Assembly (NCBI GenBank): GCA_963971425.1
Contig: OZ020514.1
Location: 26,152,602 to 26,216,601, forward strand
Source of the DNA: Bryoerythrophyllum caledonicum
Lineage: Eukaryota; Streptophyta; Bryopsida; Pottiales; Pottiaceae
Length of the DNA: 64,000 nucleotides
Reading direction: 5' to 3'
The position numbers were made by a program, and so were the translations under genes. Numbering within the stretch: the first letter of the stretch is position 1; the number at the start of each line of letters is the position of its first letter. Under the pieces are notes generated by a model that worked only from the letters and a program-made list of their open reading frames with translations, ran no database searches and was not told the origin of the DNA. Below are positions 34,855 to 46,640 of the stretch, piece after piece.

Positions 34855-35589
34855 AGTTTGACCCAATTGCCTTGCAACCTCATCCGATTCGGAATGTTGA
34901 GGAAGGGATGAAGGGCATTTCGGATTTCATTTCATATTGGGAGCAACAATCGCGACAGGACGCTACTAGTGAATATCGTCGGCGGTATGAGCCTCTGAGC
35001 TACTATTGGCGTGCGGTAAAAAATTCACTCAATGAAACCCATGGTTCTACAAACTACGCTTCAGGATGGATTTTGGCCTACGACTCGAATTGACCGGATT
35101 ATTGAGGACTAGTTCACGGAAGGGGAAATTCTTCCAGAGGAGTTCGATGAGGATGATGCCTTTGTTGGACACGTTCATGATTGCCGTGCGCCCTCATTCC
35201 GGATCGCTCGGGACGTATTTGCGGGCTACTTTCTTGCTATAAGGCCTTGTGATGGAGACGAGCGCCCTCTTTGGATCCCTCGAGCACTGACATATCCTGA
35301 TTCTGACCCCAAGCGGCCGAACTCCCTTCGCATACAATACTTCCATCCTACTTCACACGATGCGCACATCCAAAGAAGCTATGCGGGTTGGGATGCTCCT
35401 GCCGGTTTGAGGTGGAGGATAGATGACGACCTTGAGGAGGTTTAGGAGAGCACGGAATCTCTCCTCACGGCATGGAAATCAAGGATCCAAAGAGAATTTT
35501 CGCGTTTTAGTGCAAAGATACCTCTAGAGCAGGTTGAAATCATTAAGGCAAGCCTCATGAGGAACAGCTCACCATCCATTTCTGAATAA
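34855..35589 (+). pseudogene. DUF7869-like protein, C-terminal part resumed
   Basis: Begins immediately after the AATCTCCCAATTTAATGAAT block. IALQPHPIRNVEEGMKGI, YRRRYEPLSYYWRAVK, FRIARDVFAGYFLAIRP, LRIQYFHPTSHDAHIQRS and IIKASL match the C-terminal part of the copy at 6279-7782. A frameshift lies near 35067; TAG at about 35110 and 35443; final TAA 35587-35589. The first TAG falls at the same place as a TAG in the other copy. Confidence 0.55.
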
Positions 35590-35660
35590 TTCAATTAACA
35601 TAGTATATTGTTATAAGTGTTTTGTTTGTGAGTGAAATTCATAATTGAAATCATATTATT

Positions 35661-35830
35661 AGAATTCAGCTGGAGTCGAGTTCACTATGCCCGCATCCAT
35701 CTACTCTTAAATGTCTAGAGTAGATGGACGCGGGCATAGTGAACTATATACACAGAGTTGTGCGCATTGATGTGTTGACGAATAGGAGATGTCGGAGTGC
35801 ACTTTCAGCTCGTGTCGAGCTGAAAGTGCA
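35661..35830. repeat. perfect 29-bp hairpin and 33-bp A-type palindrome
   Basis: 35679-35707 and 35717-35745 form a stem with a single mismatch (AGTTCACTATGCCCGC... paired with ...GCGGGCATAGTGAACT) and a 9-nt loop. 35798-35830 is a perfect A palindrome, arms TGCACTTTCAGCTCG / CGAGCTGAAAGTGCA around TGT. From 35830 to 36500 I see only degenerate A-type motifs (36181, 36455) and no gene. Confidence 0.8.
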
Positions 35831-36527
35831 ACACATGTTATATGTACCTAATGCATTTCAGTACTTTATCAATGAGGTCCGTTTCTTGTTTGATTCATTT
35901 CCTCATGAGCCTATACTTTTTGCATGCTCTACTCTTTGAAAATCGAGTGACCTGATCATGTACACAAATTCTAGTGGTCATTTTGATAATTTCATTGATT
36001 AAAAATGGAAATATTTAATATTTAAAATGGTAAACACACATCTAAGGAGTTGACGCACTTTTTGCTCAATTTGACCTGAACTTGTCCACAAAATGTAGTA
36101 GAATGCTATAGTTTTATTGCTTGGATATTTTTCCTTTGCTCTTTCAATGGCTATACATGCATATGCGTTGTTTGTACACTTTCAACTCGATTCAACCTGA
36201 ACGTGTATACTAATTTCAATGGTACATGAAACGTATTCATTGTTTTGGACTTCTACGTGTGGTATTTTTTACGGTTTTGTAAGTAGTACATGTTGACTCA
36301 CATTAATGTCGCATAGAGCTTCACATGCACACCAACATCTTCTTTATCCATAGAGTTTAAAACGTAAAATCTTCGCCTCCCAATTTAGTAGACACCAAAA
36401 TTGTAGATATATCAAAAACATGCGTTGCACAAATTCACTATACTCAATTTGCACATTTAGGTCGATTCTACCTCAGTTATTATTTTGGAAGGCCCCCAAT
36501 CTCCCAATTTAATGAATATGGTGTTAT

Positions 36528-38291
36528 GAGCAGTTTACGTTGCTCGCTGCTGAGATGGGTATCAACGATGAAACCCTTGATAACATCAGACGCGAGTTGG
36601 AGTAGTCTATTGGCGGCGCAACATTCTTGAAGGGTAGGAACAACGGCATTACTCCAACAACTTCTAAGGCCCCGCCCGAGTTTTGGTCGGCCATGAAGAA
36701 GTACGCCGTTCTATGTGATGAGGATCTAGTTGATGAGTTCGCCGTTTACTTTGATGTTTGTGTTGCGAAGGGGCTTGTCGAACCGGTGAAGAAGGTTGAC
36801 GACAAAGGAGATGTGCAACTCGAGAAGGGAGCTCGCGAGATGTTCGTTGTGTTCAGATTTGACGAAGCAAGGGAATCAATCTTTATCGGCAGAGACGGGC
36901 TCAAAGCAGTCCTACGGAGGGTGCTGCAAGGGAGAGATGATGATCAACGTGAGATTTTTCGCTCCTACAATTCTCATAATTGTCGACAACTCCAATTTCC
37001 AAATAGAGTCAGAATGTCGCAGTTTGACTAGGGTATGTGCAGTCCACACAATTCGCTACCTCCTTGACACTAGCAAGAAGTTCAAGGTGTCGGCCATGCA
37101 CGACAGACCTCTGGCTAACGTCAGATTCCTTTACAAAAGCCAAGCGATGAGCATGAAAGATTCAGCTAGTTCAAGAAGGTGACGGGATTGTTGAAGCCTC
37201 TCAATCTTGTCTATGACGACGCCGCTTCGCCCTCCACCAAGAGCAAGTGTGGAGATGTGTGCAATCCTTGCATGGATTTGCTCACGACAATTTAGGGTCC
37301 CACCTTGGCCGTGAAGGAATCAAACCTGACCGTCTTCAATGCATGGGGTGGTGGGAATGTCATAGCTTTGGCCTTGGTTGGTTTCCTTACCCCTTGTTGT
37401 GCTTCCTATTTTTTTTAAGTCCTGCTTTTTCCGATTCTTGTCATTGCATCTCGTCGGCTGGCAGCCGACAATTTTTTTCAGCAGAACTCTAACTTCGCTT
37501 ATCATATTTGTGCTCAACGGGTGAAAGCAACTGTGCTTGAGTTTGTGCGCGAGGAAGGAGAGGTTGCTATCGCAAAGGAGCACATGAAGAACATGTCCTT
37601 CCTTCCACAGCGGCCTAGTGTACATAATCGAATCACCTGGCTTCAATAGTCTGATTCTTCATTTGGGGCTACTCTGGTTGGAGTCAATTTATCGTCGACC
37701 TCGGAGGTCGTGGAACACGATGATTTTGCTCGTGCTCCTTTGGAGTTAGTGGAAGACTTTGTTGTCGATTCCACCCAGCCATCCAGTTCACGAAAACCGA
37801 TGGAAGTGCTTGGTTTATCGGACGTCGAGATGTCGGATCATGATATCGGGTTGAATGATGACAAGGCCAGCTTTTACCATCCGATTACCCCGATCGGCAA
37901 AAAACATCAGTTTATTGTGCCAGAAGTGTTGCCTACAATAGTGGAAGAGGCGATGCCTGCCGGTTCTGTGGTCATCAATATGGCCGAGCAATCCCAAGTT
38001 GAAACATTCGTCCAGGTTGTCCGCACATCTTTGGCATATCCTAAGGGAAAGATCGTCCATCCTCTTAATCTCGCGAAGGTCCCTGCTGCTGAGAGACCAC
38101 TTACTCCTGATTTAGGTGTCATCCAGCCACGACCTCAAAAAGAAGTTCCCGTGATTTCTATTGGTATTGACGTCCCTTGTGGAAGCCCTAAAGCGAAGAG
38201 GTCAAAGATAAGCTGCAAAACTTTTGGATTGAAGCGGCCAAAGTCTCCATCGGCTAAGACGAAGGGTTCAATTGCGAAGCGCAGTGCATGA
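36528..38291 (+). pseudogene. element B N-terminal gene (methyltransferase-like end plus acidic linker)
   Basis: First exon about 36528-37376, then intron 37377-37481, next exon from 37482 (CAG AAC TCT), phase 0. Exon 1 starts FTLLAAEMGI..RRELE, TAG, SIGGATFLKG and ends LTVFNAWGGGNVIALAL, matching the GG-containing last block of the A and C genes at the same intron position. Two compensating frameshifts lie between about 36940 and 37190. Exon 2 (FVREEGEVAIAKEHMKNMSF, then WLQ, TAG, SDSS) leads into a Ser/Pro-rich acidic linker ending in a Lys/Arg-rich tail and TGA 38289-38291. No ParB-like box is recognisable in B. Confidence 0.45.
37453..37469. repeat. B-type palindrome at intron 3' end
   Basis: GTCGGCTG / CAGCCGAC around one G: perfect, and only 12 nt before the acceptor AG at 37480-37481. 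Confidence 0.85.
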
Positions 38292-38568
38292 AGCAATTCT
38301 TCTTCAAGACCAGGAACGCCAATGACCCCCGATGGTGTTGATCTCCCTAATGAGCCCCTGTCTCCTCACGTGGATCGCGTAGGCAATCCATGCAGAGATT
38401 GGTTTGTTAATTAGCTTACTATAGCTTGAGAATTTAGTGACCTAGCGTGCAACTAATTTTCTGAAATATTTATAAACCCTTCTTGATTTTGTGGTCAGGT
38501 GCATTGCAAATTTTCTGTTCGATTTTATGAAATATTCTCTGACCTTGTCATATCTTTCGAGTCGGTCC

Positions 38569-38585
38569 GTCGGCTGGCAGCCGGC
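38569..38585. repeat. B-type palindrome in the intron before the first phosphatase unit
   Basis: GTCGGCTG / CAGCCGGC around one G, one mismatch. The acceptor ATTCAG lies 40 nt downstream, at 38621-38626. Confidence 0.8.
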
Positions 38586-38626
38586 TTAGGATCTAATGTC
38601 CTGTAAATGGTCTTTCTTTAATTCAG

Positions 38627-39612
38627 CTGATCAGGGGACTAGTACTTCTATACTTGCTGCTTCTGGTGTTGTGGAGCAGGTTGCTGCTGATCAAGAATCT
38701 GAAGCGTTTGAGCACATGGTTCACGTGGGTTTGACATTCCTCAAAGATTACTTCCTTGTACTTGAATTGAATGGTTTGGTTCTCACGCATGGCATGACTG
38801 TGTTACTAAGTTCCGGCCTCACACCCAACAATTTCTCAAGTACTGTGTTGATAATTTTACTATCGTGATTTGGAGTTCCGAAAGTCCGACTCGAGTGGAG
38901 ACTCTTCTTCATGACCTACAAGATCACTTCAAATACATTCTTTGCAGAATCAAACATGTCTTCGATAATAACCTTTGCAATGTAGCTCAGTATACTGTCG
39001 ATGGGAAGAAATTCTACCTCAAGAGGCTATCAATGCTATTTCATAGTTATGGGGAATTGATAGGAAAAGGAGTCAATAGCGCCAACACCCTCTTAATTGA
39101 CGTTCATCCGTACTCGAACGTCAAGAATTTTCCATATGACGCCATTCATCTGATGCCCTACACTCTCACTTCAACTGAGACTGCCGGCGAGAGTTGGCAA
39201 GCTCTCTCGGTGATAGTTTCATTTCTGAGTGCGATGAAAGAATGGGGTTGGATTGTTCCCGAGTACACCTCAACTGTGGACCACCTTATCATGGTGAAGA
39301 AGTTCGTCGAGCCCTTTCGGAGTGACAAGTCTCGTCGTCATCGTCTTAAAGTTGCGAATCCGGAATTGAATGATGAGCGGTCAGCCAGAGTCGATACGGT
39401 CGTGCCCGATGCGACCGTCGTCGCTGCTGTGCCTCACAGCCGTAAGAAGACCTTCCTTGAATCTAAGCCTGTCGACCCTTAGAAGATTGTGTTGGTAGCC
39501 ATCTCGGGGAACCCTCGATTGCTTCTAGGTCAACTAGAGTCAGAGCATTTTGTTTGGTCCTTTCCAAGTGTGAAGCATCCAAGGTCACTTCCAAGTAGAC
39601 GTTAGTTCAATC
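38627..39612 (+). pseudogene. element B NLI/FCP1-like phosphatase unit 1
   Basis: After the acceptor at 38626: DYFLVLELNGLVL, then a frameshift, RPHTQQFLKYCVDNFTIVIW followed by SS, KFYLKRLSMLF, NTLLIDVHPYSNV and DAIHLMPYT, then a basic tail. The phosphatase nucleophile is Glu, its +2 partner is Asn, and the DD pair is DV, so it is catalytically doubtful. TAG at 39481 falls between DP and KIVLVAISGNP, which still looks coding; the next TAG and then a B palindrome follow. Confidence 0.6.
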
Positions 39613-39631
39613 CATCGGCTGCCAGCCGATG
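39613..39631. repeat. B-type palindrome between phosphatase units 1 and 2
   Basis: CATCGGCTG / CAGCCGATG around one C. Perfect, with the outer arm changed from GTC/GAC to CAT/ATG on both sides. Confidence 0.85.
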
Positions 39632-39839
39632 CTGAAACTGATCCCATTTCGTTTCGTAACTTTTGTCATGACTATGGAATTTTATTTTTGAGTTTGCACA
39701 GTGATAATATCTTTGTGTGAATGTTTACCCACAATAAACATGGCTTGTAATTATCTCAACTTCCTCTGCACTTATGATTTCTTAATTCATGCATCGTCAT
39801 CCATTCATTTCTCCAAGTTAACCCTGGGATTGGCGATGC

Positions 39840-40572
39840 AAGTGAGTGGTCTTTATCGCTCCACGGCAGACCATCTGAGAAGGTCAATAAGTATTTCCTT
39901 GTCCTATCCTTGAACGGTCTGTTGATGGCGCAAGGTGTTGGAGCCGACAAGAAATGGCATACCATCTTCTGGCCGATGCTGAGAGAGTTTCTCGAGTTCT
40001 ATGTTTCCAACTTCACTGAGGCAGTTTGGAGTGACTAATCCAACTCTTTTCTGAAATTACAAATGGAAGCTCTTGAAGGACAGTGTGGCATTGTTAGACA
40101 AATTAGACATCGTTTCCTCAACAGTTTCTGCAACACACAACGTTCAGCATGGGGGCAACTAAAGTCATGGGATTCTTGGCCGATGAACATTGACATGTCA
40201 TTTTTGATAGACGCTTTTTATTCGGGCCTGATGCAAATGAGCGGAACACGCTTCTCGTTGATCCCTTTCCTCTCGAGAATATCCTCAATAGCCCCTATAA
40301 TGCTCTTCATCCTTCTCTATTTAAATATAATATTCCAGAGATCTTAGTTCCCAGGATGCAGCCGTATCTCTTGAGTGCGTTAATTCCCTGGCTCTTGGGA
40401 CTTTTGAAGTCTGGAGTCAATGTTCACCAGTACTACTCTTCAAATTGGGAATTCGGAATGTCTCGAGTGTACCCTGGTTGTTTCAGCATCAAAACTACAG
40501 GGAGGTCATCTATTCCCAAGCCTTGGGTTTCGACGTGCCATACTGTCCCGATGAAGTGGTATCCAAGCTGTT
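39840..40572 (+). pseudogene. element B NLI/FCP1-like phosphatase unit 2
   Basis: KYFLVLSLNGLL, then FWPMLREFLEFYVSNFTEAV followed by W, and after a frameshift near 40140-40230 NTLLVDPFPLENIL, SPYNALHPSLF and LLSALIPWLLGLL. The nucleophile Asp is Ser and the DD pair is DP. TAA near 40036 follows VWSD. Order and spacing repeat unit 1, so this is a tandem duplication of the domain. Confidence 0.55.
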
Positions 40573-40803
40573 AATTGCCTACTCGAACTGAGTATCCCTT
40601 GTTTCTTCAATGGGCTTTTCCGAGTTTCTCTTCCTCTTTACAACTATCGACAATCATAAACTGAACCTTTAATACCTTGTAATTTCTTAATTTTTGCAAT
40701 CTTAAGATATATTTTCTCATTCCAGTTTTCTTGTGTATATGTATTGCCTTTATAACATGTCTGTGATTCATCTCTTATGATGGTCCTGTGCGTTGTTATG
40801 CAC

Positions 40804-40822
40804 CGTCGGTTGGCAACCGACG
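40804..40822. repeat. B-type palindrome between phosphatase units 2 and 3
   Basis: CGTCGGTTG / CAACCGACG around one G. Relative to the others C has become T on one arm and G has become A on the other, so pairing is kept. Confidence 0.85.
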
Positions 40823-41031
40823 ATACAGTGTTTTCATCCGTCTTTAATATTCGGCATCATGACAATTGTCTTCTTTTTTATTTTCCAAGGGTCATCCTTT
40901 TATTTCAAATGCATATATGGAACCCCTTCACCGTATCGAAAGTGTGTAGTCCTCTGTGTCAATGGGCTCCTTTGCTTTATAAAACCACGTGTGTGAACTA
41001 CCGGTTCTTGCACTCGTGATAATATTGTTCG

Positions 41032-41567
41032 TCGGCCGGGCCTGAAAAAGCTTTTTGATATGTTGCTCCTGTGCTTGAACGTCGCGCCTTGGTCAACGTT
41101 GTCGATGGAGCAATTACAACTAGTCTTGCGGCATATTCTTTCGGTTGGTGTTATGGATAGGTTGTCATTTGTCTATAGCAGACGTGACTTAGCTCAGAGC
41201 ATAAATTTCCCTTGGAGTTACAAAACGATGTCTAATCTTTCTAAGAAGAATCATACGCGTTCTGTTTGTCTGCCTCATCAAGTTCTGTTTGTGGATGTGA
41301 AATCCAAGGTCTCTCCAAAAAAACCCCGACAACATTTGTTATATTCCGTGGCCGTATAAGGGTCATTTGAGCCTTTGAGACGATGACCAAGTTATTTCTA
41401 ACGTGGTGACCGACATCCTTCCCTTCATCCACCCGCTCCACAAATTTTCAAGCGTCCCTAAATATTTGAAGCAAGCACATCGACTTGGTCAGTCTAATTG
41501 GGCGGTTTCAAAGGCGCGTAAGTATGGGCGCACAATTGTCCGATGGGACAAAATCAAATGGTACTAG
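41032..41567 (+). pseudogene. element B NLI/FCP1-like phosphatase unit 3, partial
   Basis: Begins RPGLKKLFDMLL, then VAPWSTLSMEQL, then after a frameshift in an A7 run (41317-41323) PDNICYIPWPYKGHLSL, TGA, DDDQVISNVV and a basic C-terminus ending TAG 41565-41567. It aligns with the later part of the element A unit (DPDNVLH, TAG, YAWSYKG). The DLNG segment is not present here. Confidence 0.5.
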
Positions 41568-41702
41568 GTCTACTTCTTCGATTTTTTGAATGGTACTCGT
41601 TTTCATTTCTGGACTTTATTTTGTCCATATGTAGTTGATATTCGTTACATATAATATCAAATATTCAACTCAAATTGTAAAAATTACTATATTCAAAAGT
41701 TT

Positions 41703-41750
41703 TATACCAAAACAAAAAAAACAAAAAAAACAAAAAAAACAAAAAATAGT
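41703..41750. repeat. (A8C)n simple repeat
   Basis: Runs of eight A separated by C. From 41570 to 44250 the sequence is AT-rich and I see no gene, RNA or array. Confidence 0.7.
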
Positions 41751-44254
41751 CAAAATTGAAAGTCCCTTTGAGAAAGTGACAATCAACAAACTAATTGTCA
41801 ATGGAAATGGAAATCAGAAAACGTAGAGTTTTTTGCAAAGAACTAGTAATACATTTTCACTTAATATGACTTCCTATATGCAAGATAAAAAAAACGTTAT
41901 TTTGTATACACGTGCAGTAATGTCGTCTTTATTGGAGGGTTATTTACTTAGTAGAAACGATAACAAGACTTGGTTTTTTTTTAAATATTAAAGGTAAATC
42001 GTAGTGAGGGTTTGTACCATTCGGGTATTTATCATTTCTTCATTGGGTCATTAAAAATGTACTTCATATTGTTTATGGGTAATCTTCTTACCACTTCAAC
42101 GTAATAGTGAAAGTCCATAGCAATCTAAAAGCAACGTTCAAAACACATGTATTGAAGAAAAATAACATAAACAAAGACAAGGTGATGAATGCTAAGACAA
42201 ATTCAAATAACGCAAACACTACAAAAACGTGAATGTTTGTTGAGAAATAAATTTCAAGTGTCTAAAAAGTCTTTGTAGTCAAGGTTCTAGAGTTCTTGGG
42301 AGAAATCAAAGGATATGGTGCACTTAAATACTTTAGAGAAGTTTGCAACCAAAGATGCATCTGCTCTAGTAGTATACAAATTCAAATTTGCAAAGCATCT
42401 AACACATGAAAAGATCATAAAAACTGTACAGTTAGCTGCTCAAGCTCTAGAAATGTAGACAACCAATACCCATTAGAGTCTATCATTTGGTCCCTATGCC
42501 CCATTTTTCCATGGTAAGATATCTGTATTGAGTACATAAATCTTTAGTATTTGTTCTAATGCTAATCTACTGATAACCGTGTTTTATAATGTTAAAGCAA
42601 TGTATTTAACGCGTGCTCTCTTTTCAATATTTTTCCATGATGAATAAATTAGACCCTATTTTTAATCGCACGTAATTTCTACAACTTTTGCTAGTGTATA
42701 CCCCAAGATGATATTTTACTTTCGTTTAAAATGAATGAAATTTTATATGTATTTCACCTTCTTCTTTTAGAAATATCATTCAAACATTGTTTATCCTGAG
42801 TACTTGATGATCAAGTTTTAAGGCATGAAATAGTAAGTCATTTTTTGAAATAAAAATTAAGATTTATAAGAAATTTAGTTTATTTTAATTTTATTGAATA
42901 AACGTCAAGCATAGCAATTTGTTCAAATATGCAAAAGAAACAAGAAATTGAACTACTGAATCTTAAAGATGCTATGCTTCCAAAATATTGCAAATAACTA
43001 AATTATAGAATTTGGTTTCATTCAACTAATGAAAGTCGGTTTAGTATGCTAATAATTTGTATGGATAATTAATTTTTTTATCTATCGAGAGTTTTTTTGT
43101 TGTAACAAAGAATTATCCATTATTTCAAATTTTTTGTAAAAATATCTACTTATGATAACTATAAACTTTGTATCCCTTTTCATAAAAAATGCATGTCTTT
43201 TTGAAAGAGTTCAATCCTTTTATATTTATGACAAATACAATATGTGAAGGGTACTACTAGTGTTTTGGCATTATAGCATCATCTTCTTGTTAATCACTAT
43301 AATCTTCCAATCTCTACGCTCGAGTAGTACAAAAATTTGTGAAAACGGAGGATTAGTAATATACATGAACATCACATGGTTGAAAATGGTAAGATGAATA
43401 TTATTTTACTTTTCTACGTAAACTTTGGACTACATTGGAAAATTCTAGAAGTGTTTTTATGAAAAAATTGTAAAGGCTTTTTTGGGATTAAAGAAGTCAA
43501 ATTGATGTTTCTAAAAGACTGTCTGCTACCCGCATCAGCCTAGGTGCTGTTGGAGGGGCTCTTAAACCAATCACGCTCCCAAACTCGCCCTATTGGATGC
43601 CCGAAGGGCTACACAAGCTACCGCCTAGTATTTTAGACAGAAACTTGTGATGGAAATATTGAGTGTTGAATTTGTGAATGAAAACATAGGAAACTTTACT
43701 TTTTTCATTGTTCAAAATATCTTTTTGAGGATTTCGAGATCGATATTACAAAAAGATACATTTTTATTTTCAAATAGTTTTTAACAATAATCTAGAATGT
43801 TATTAAATTGCGAGGCAAATCCTAATGAATCAATGAGTTAACTTAATGTTATTAAGTTATATTAAGAGACAAATTGAATTTGTTCTTTTAGGACAAAATG
43901 ATTTTTGAATTTGGAGAGTGACATTCAAAATAGATTTTTTATGTGATTTATATGTACATGTGAGAGACATTCTAACTTACATAGATATCCATCATATTAC
44001 ACCCAATTTAATCCTTAAATTTTGGTAATTTGCCAAAATATGTTCATAATGCAACACAATGCAATAGTTGGTAGTGAACAAATCATTCTTGCTAAATTGT
44101 GTAGAATGAATGAAAAATTCTCATAATGTTGGAAGTTATTTACATTGAAGAGTATTCATTAATTCCTAAAGGACGAAGTGTCATAAATGGGCTGTTTGAA
44201 AATTCAATCGGATTTCAATGGTGCCAATTTCCATAATTCCTCTTTAAATTTTTT

Positions 44255-44800
44255 TACTGTAGAACAGCATTACTAAGACCGTAGTGAGAACAACTTTTTC
44301 TTGAATTAGAGATTTGATGAAAGAGGTATAAGGTTTTGATTTTCACATTGGAAGTGCACGCACCTCACGCCCGTTGAAAAACCTTTGCGGAATTGAATGA
44401 GAGATTTTCAATACTTGCAAGTAATATTATTTCCACTATAGTGTCACAAAAAAGTTCTTGACTTTAGTAACAAATAGCATACTAGTACTAACCCAAGTGA
44501 AACATTTTCAGACATTGTCACTCTATGTTGGCGAGATAGAAAAAATACTTCTTCTTTTCTACATCGAACCTAAGGATCTTTATAGTTTTCACTTTTCATT
44601 TTCTCCAAAACAATATGTGGTGTAAACCTTCTCGTTGACCATTCGGATTATCAATCTAAAACATTTTAAGTTCAGAAAAGACTAAAGCGTGGATTGACAA
44701 ATTTTGAACCTCCACTCCTTGCACAGTTGTTTTGAATATGCCACACCCCTCCTCTACCTCTTAAATTTGGTATTTAAGGAACTAACATCTTGATTAAAAA
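44255..44800 (+). repeat. dispersed non-coding repeat, copy 2 (empty SINE site)
   Basis: Partner of 22104-22640. At 44255-44275 the sequence ACTGTAGAACAGCATTACTA crosses the SINE insertion point uninterrupted. A diverged copy of the 21500-21650 repeat follows at 44970-45100. Confidence 0.6.
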
Positions 44801-46245
44801 GAGGGTAATGGATTTAGACCTTGTGTGGTGCAAAAATTTGACACCAATTCAAGTCTGCTGATGCATTGAACACAGGGTAGACACTAAACCATTTTCTTGA
44901 CTTCAAACACTAATATCTTTCAATCCCTGCGGTCAAGGTTCATGAAATTTTGTGAGTGGTTTACTTTCTAAGTCTTAATTGAGATCCTACGGTCAAAACT
45001 AGAACTAAAAGTTTTTGTTTCCTTCTTTGTTCATTGCACTAGAATCCAACTAGTTTGGAGTGTTTTTGGTGTGAAATGGTTACGGTACCTTAAGGGTTTA
45101 TCAAAGTGCTTATGGAAGCATATAAAATGAAGTAAAAAAAGTGAAAGAATTTTTTTTTTTTTCATATAGTGTTAAACAAACAAACGTACCATTTCCATGA
45201 AATTACCAATTGAATATGATTCGTCAATCATCCGTTGCGGCCGTTAGGCCACGGATAGTATCCATTGTATGATCATGGAGGAACGAGGTAGGAACGCTGA
45301 TCTAAAACCGCTGCCGCCACTTCTCTCCCCTCCTCGATGTCGTTGTTAGTCTATGTGCGAGTGAGTGAGTGAGTGTTTCTATATCGTCGTGTGTTTGGTT
45401 GTGTGTGTGAGTGTGTTATTGTGAGTGCGTGTGTGTGTGTGAGCGTGTATGTGCGTGCTTAGAAACCAAAGTTGCCATCGTGTTTTGTGTAAGTGATAGT
45501 TTTGTGAGGTTTTTGTGAGGTCTGTTTTGCAAGGGTTTTGTGAGGTTCTACAAGGGTTTCGAGTAAACGATAGTTTTGCAAGGGTTTTTTTTTTTGCGAT
45601 TTCAGGGTTTCTAGATTGCGAGGAGTTTAGGAAGGGTTTTGCGTGAGCTCTGATAGAATTAGGTTCTTATTCAAGAGTCTTGCAAAGATTTCACATACCT
45701 CGATTCTGCGAGTGCTCATAGCGGTTCTTTGACGTTGAATTACAATTGAGTGTCCTATGAGAGAGAGATTTCATATTGGGATTGTTGTGAGAGCAACAAG
45801 GTTTGTAATTTGGCTTTTCTTTGCTACCGATGTGCTTTCGGAGAGCGTGTCGATTCATCTACTCTACATACATCCAGTAAGTTCAACAGATTGCCTTTTG
45901 AATTTAATTTTTCACATTCAGTATTGAAACTATGTGTATGTGCTTATATATGTCTGTGGGGTCAAATGTGTGTACATTTGTGAGTTTGAATCTAGATGTG
46001 ATGTCGGCTGGATCAACGTTTTACAATTCAACTTGATGTGCAGCACGCTTTGAACAACATAATAACAACATATATCATATCAACAACATTGTTGGTAATT
46101 CAAAGGTGAAGAATGAAGCATTTGATAAATCTGGCCAGTGTTGAATGACTTACTACTGCATAATATCAAAATTTAGCAATTCTTGGAGTGTGTCGTAGAG
46201 TGTAAGACGTAGAGCATTCCCGGAAACAATCAAATCGGAGTCGCA

Positions 46246-46640
46246 GTTTATCCTTGAGTCGAGGATAAACTCCATGTATGATATTGTGTGAAACTATAGT
46301 CCATCAATTCTGCAGTGTCAAACCAACGTATTAAAACGTGAGTCATAGCAAAAAACAACCATTTTTGAGTTGCAGTTTATCCTCGAGTCAAGGATAAACT
46401 CTATGCAAGATAGAGTGCACGATATGTAATTTGACATTTCTAAAATGTTATTGGTAGGTTGTAAAGAGTTCAGAATAAATTTACTCAACCATGCAGAAGT
46501 TGCACTTTATCCTTGAGTTGAGGATAAAACATTTGAATTTGATTATGCTGCCATAAGAGTCCATAGAAAGTAAAAGATCACCTTGTCTGCAAGGCATGTT
46601 AAAAAGAACAATTACAAGTTATTCTTGAGTTGAGGATACT
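46246..46640. repeat. four C-type palindromes in the leader intron
   Basis: 46246-46270 (GTTTATCCTTGA / TCGAGGATAAAC), 46375-46399 (GTTTATCCTCGA / TCAAGGATAAAC), 46505-46529 and 46618-46640. Each has a 10-12 bp stem with one central base; spacing is 113-130 bp. Confidence 0.85.

Noticed and set aside
41029..41045. Further B palindrome at the start of phosphatase unit 3
   Set aside because: GTCGGCCGGGCC only half matches and overlaps the conserved RPGLKK codons, so it is better explained as coding sequence.
43510..43625. Possible tRNA or second SINE head
   Set aside because: No acceptable A box and B box pair at the right spacing and no flanking duplication.
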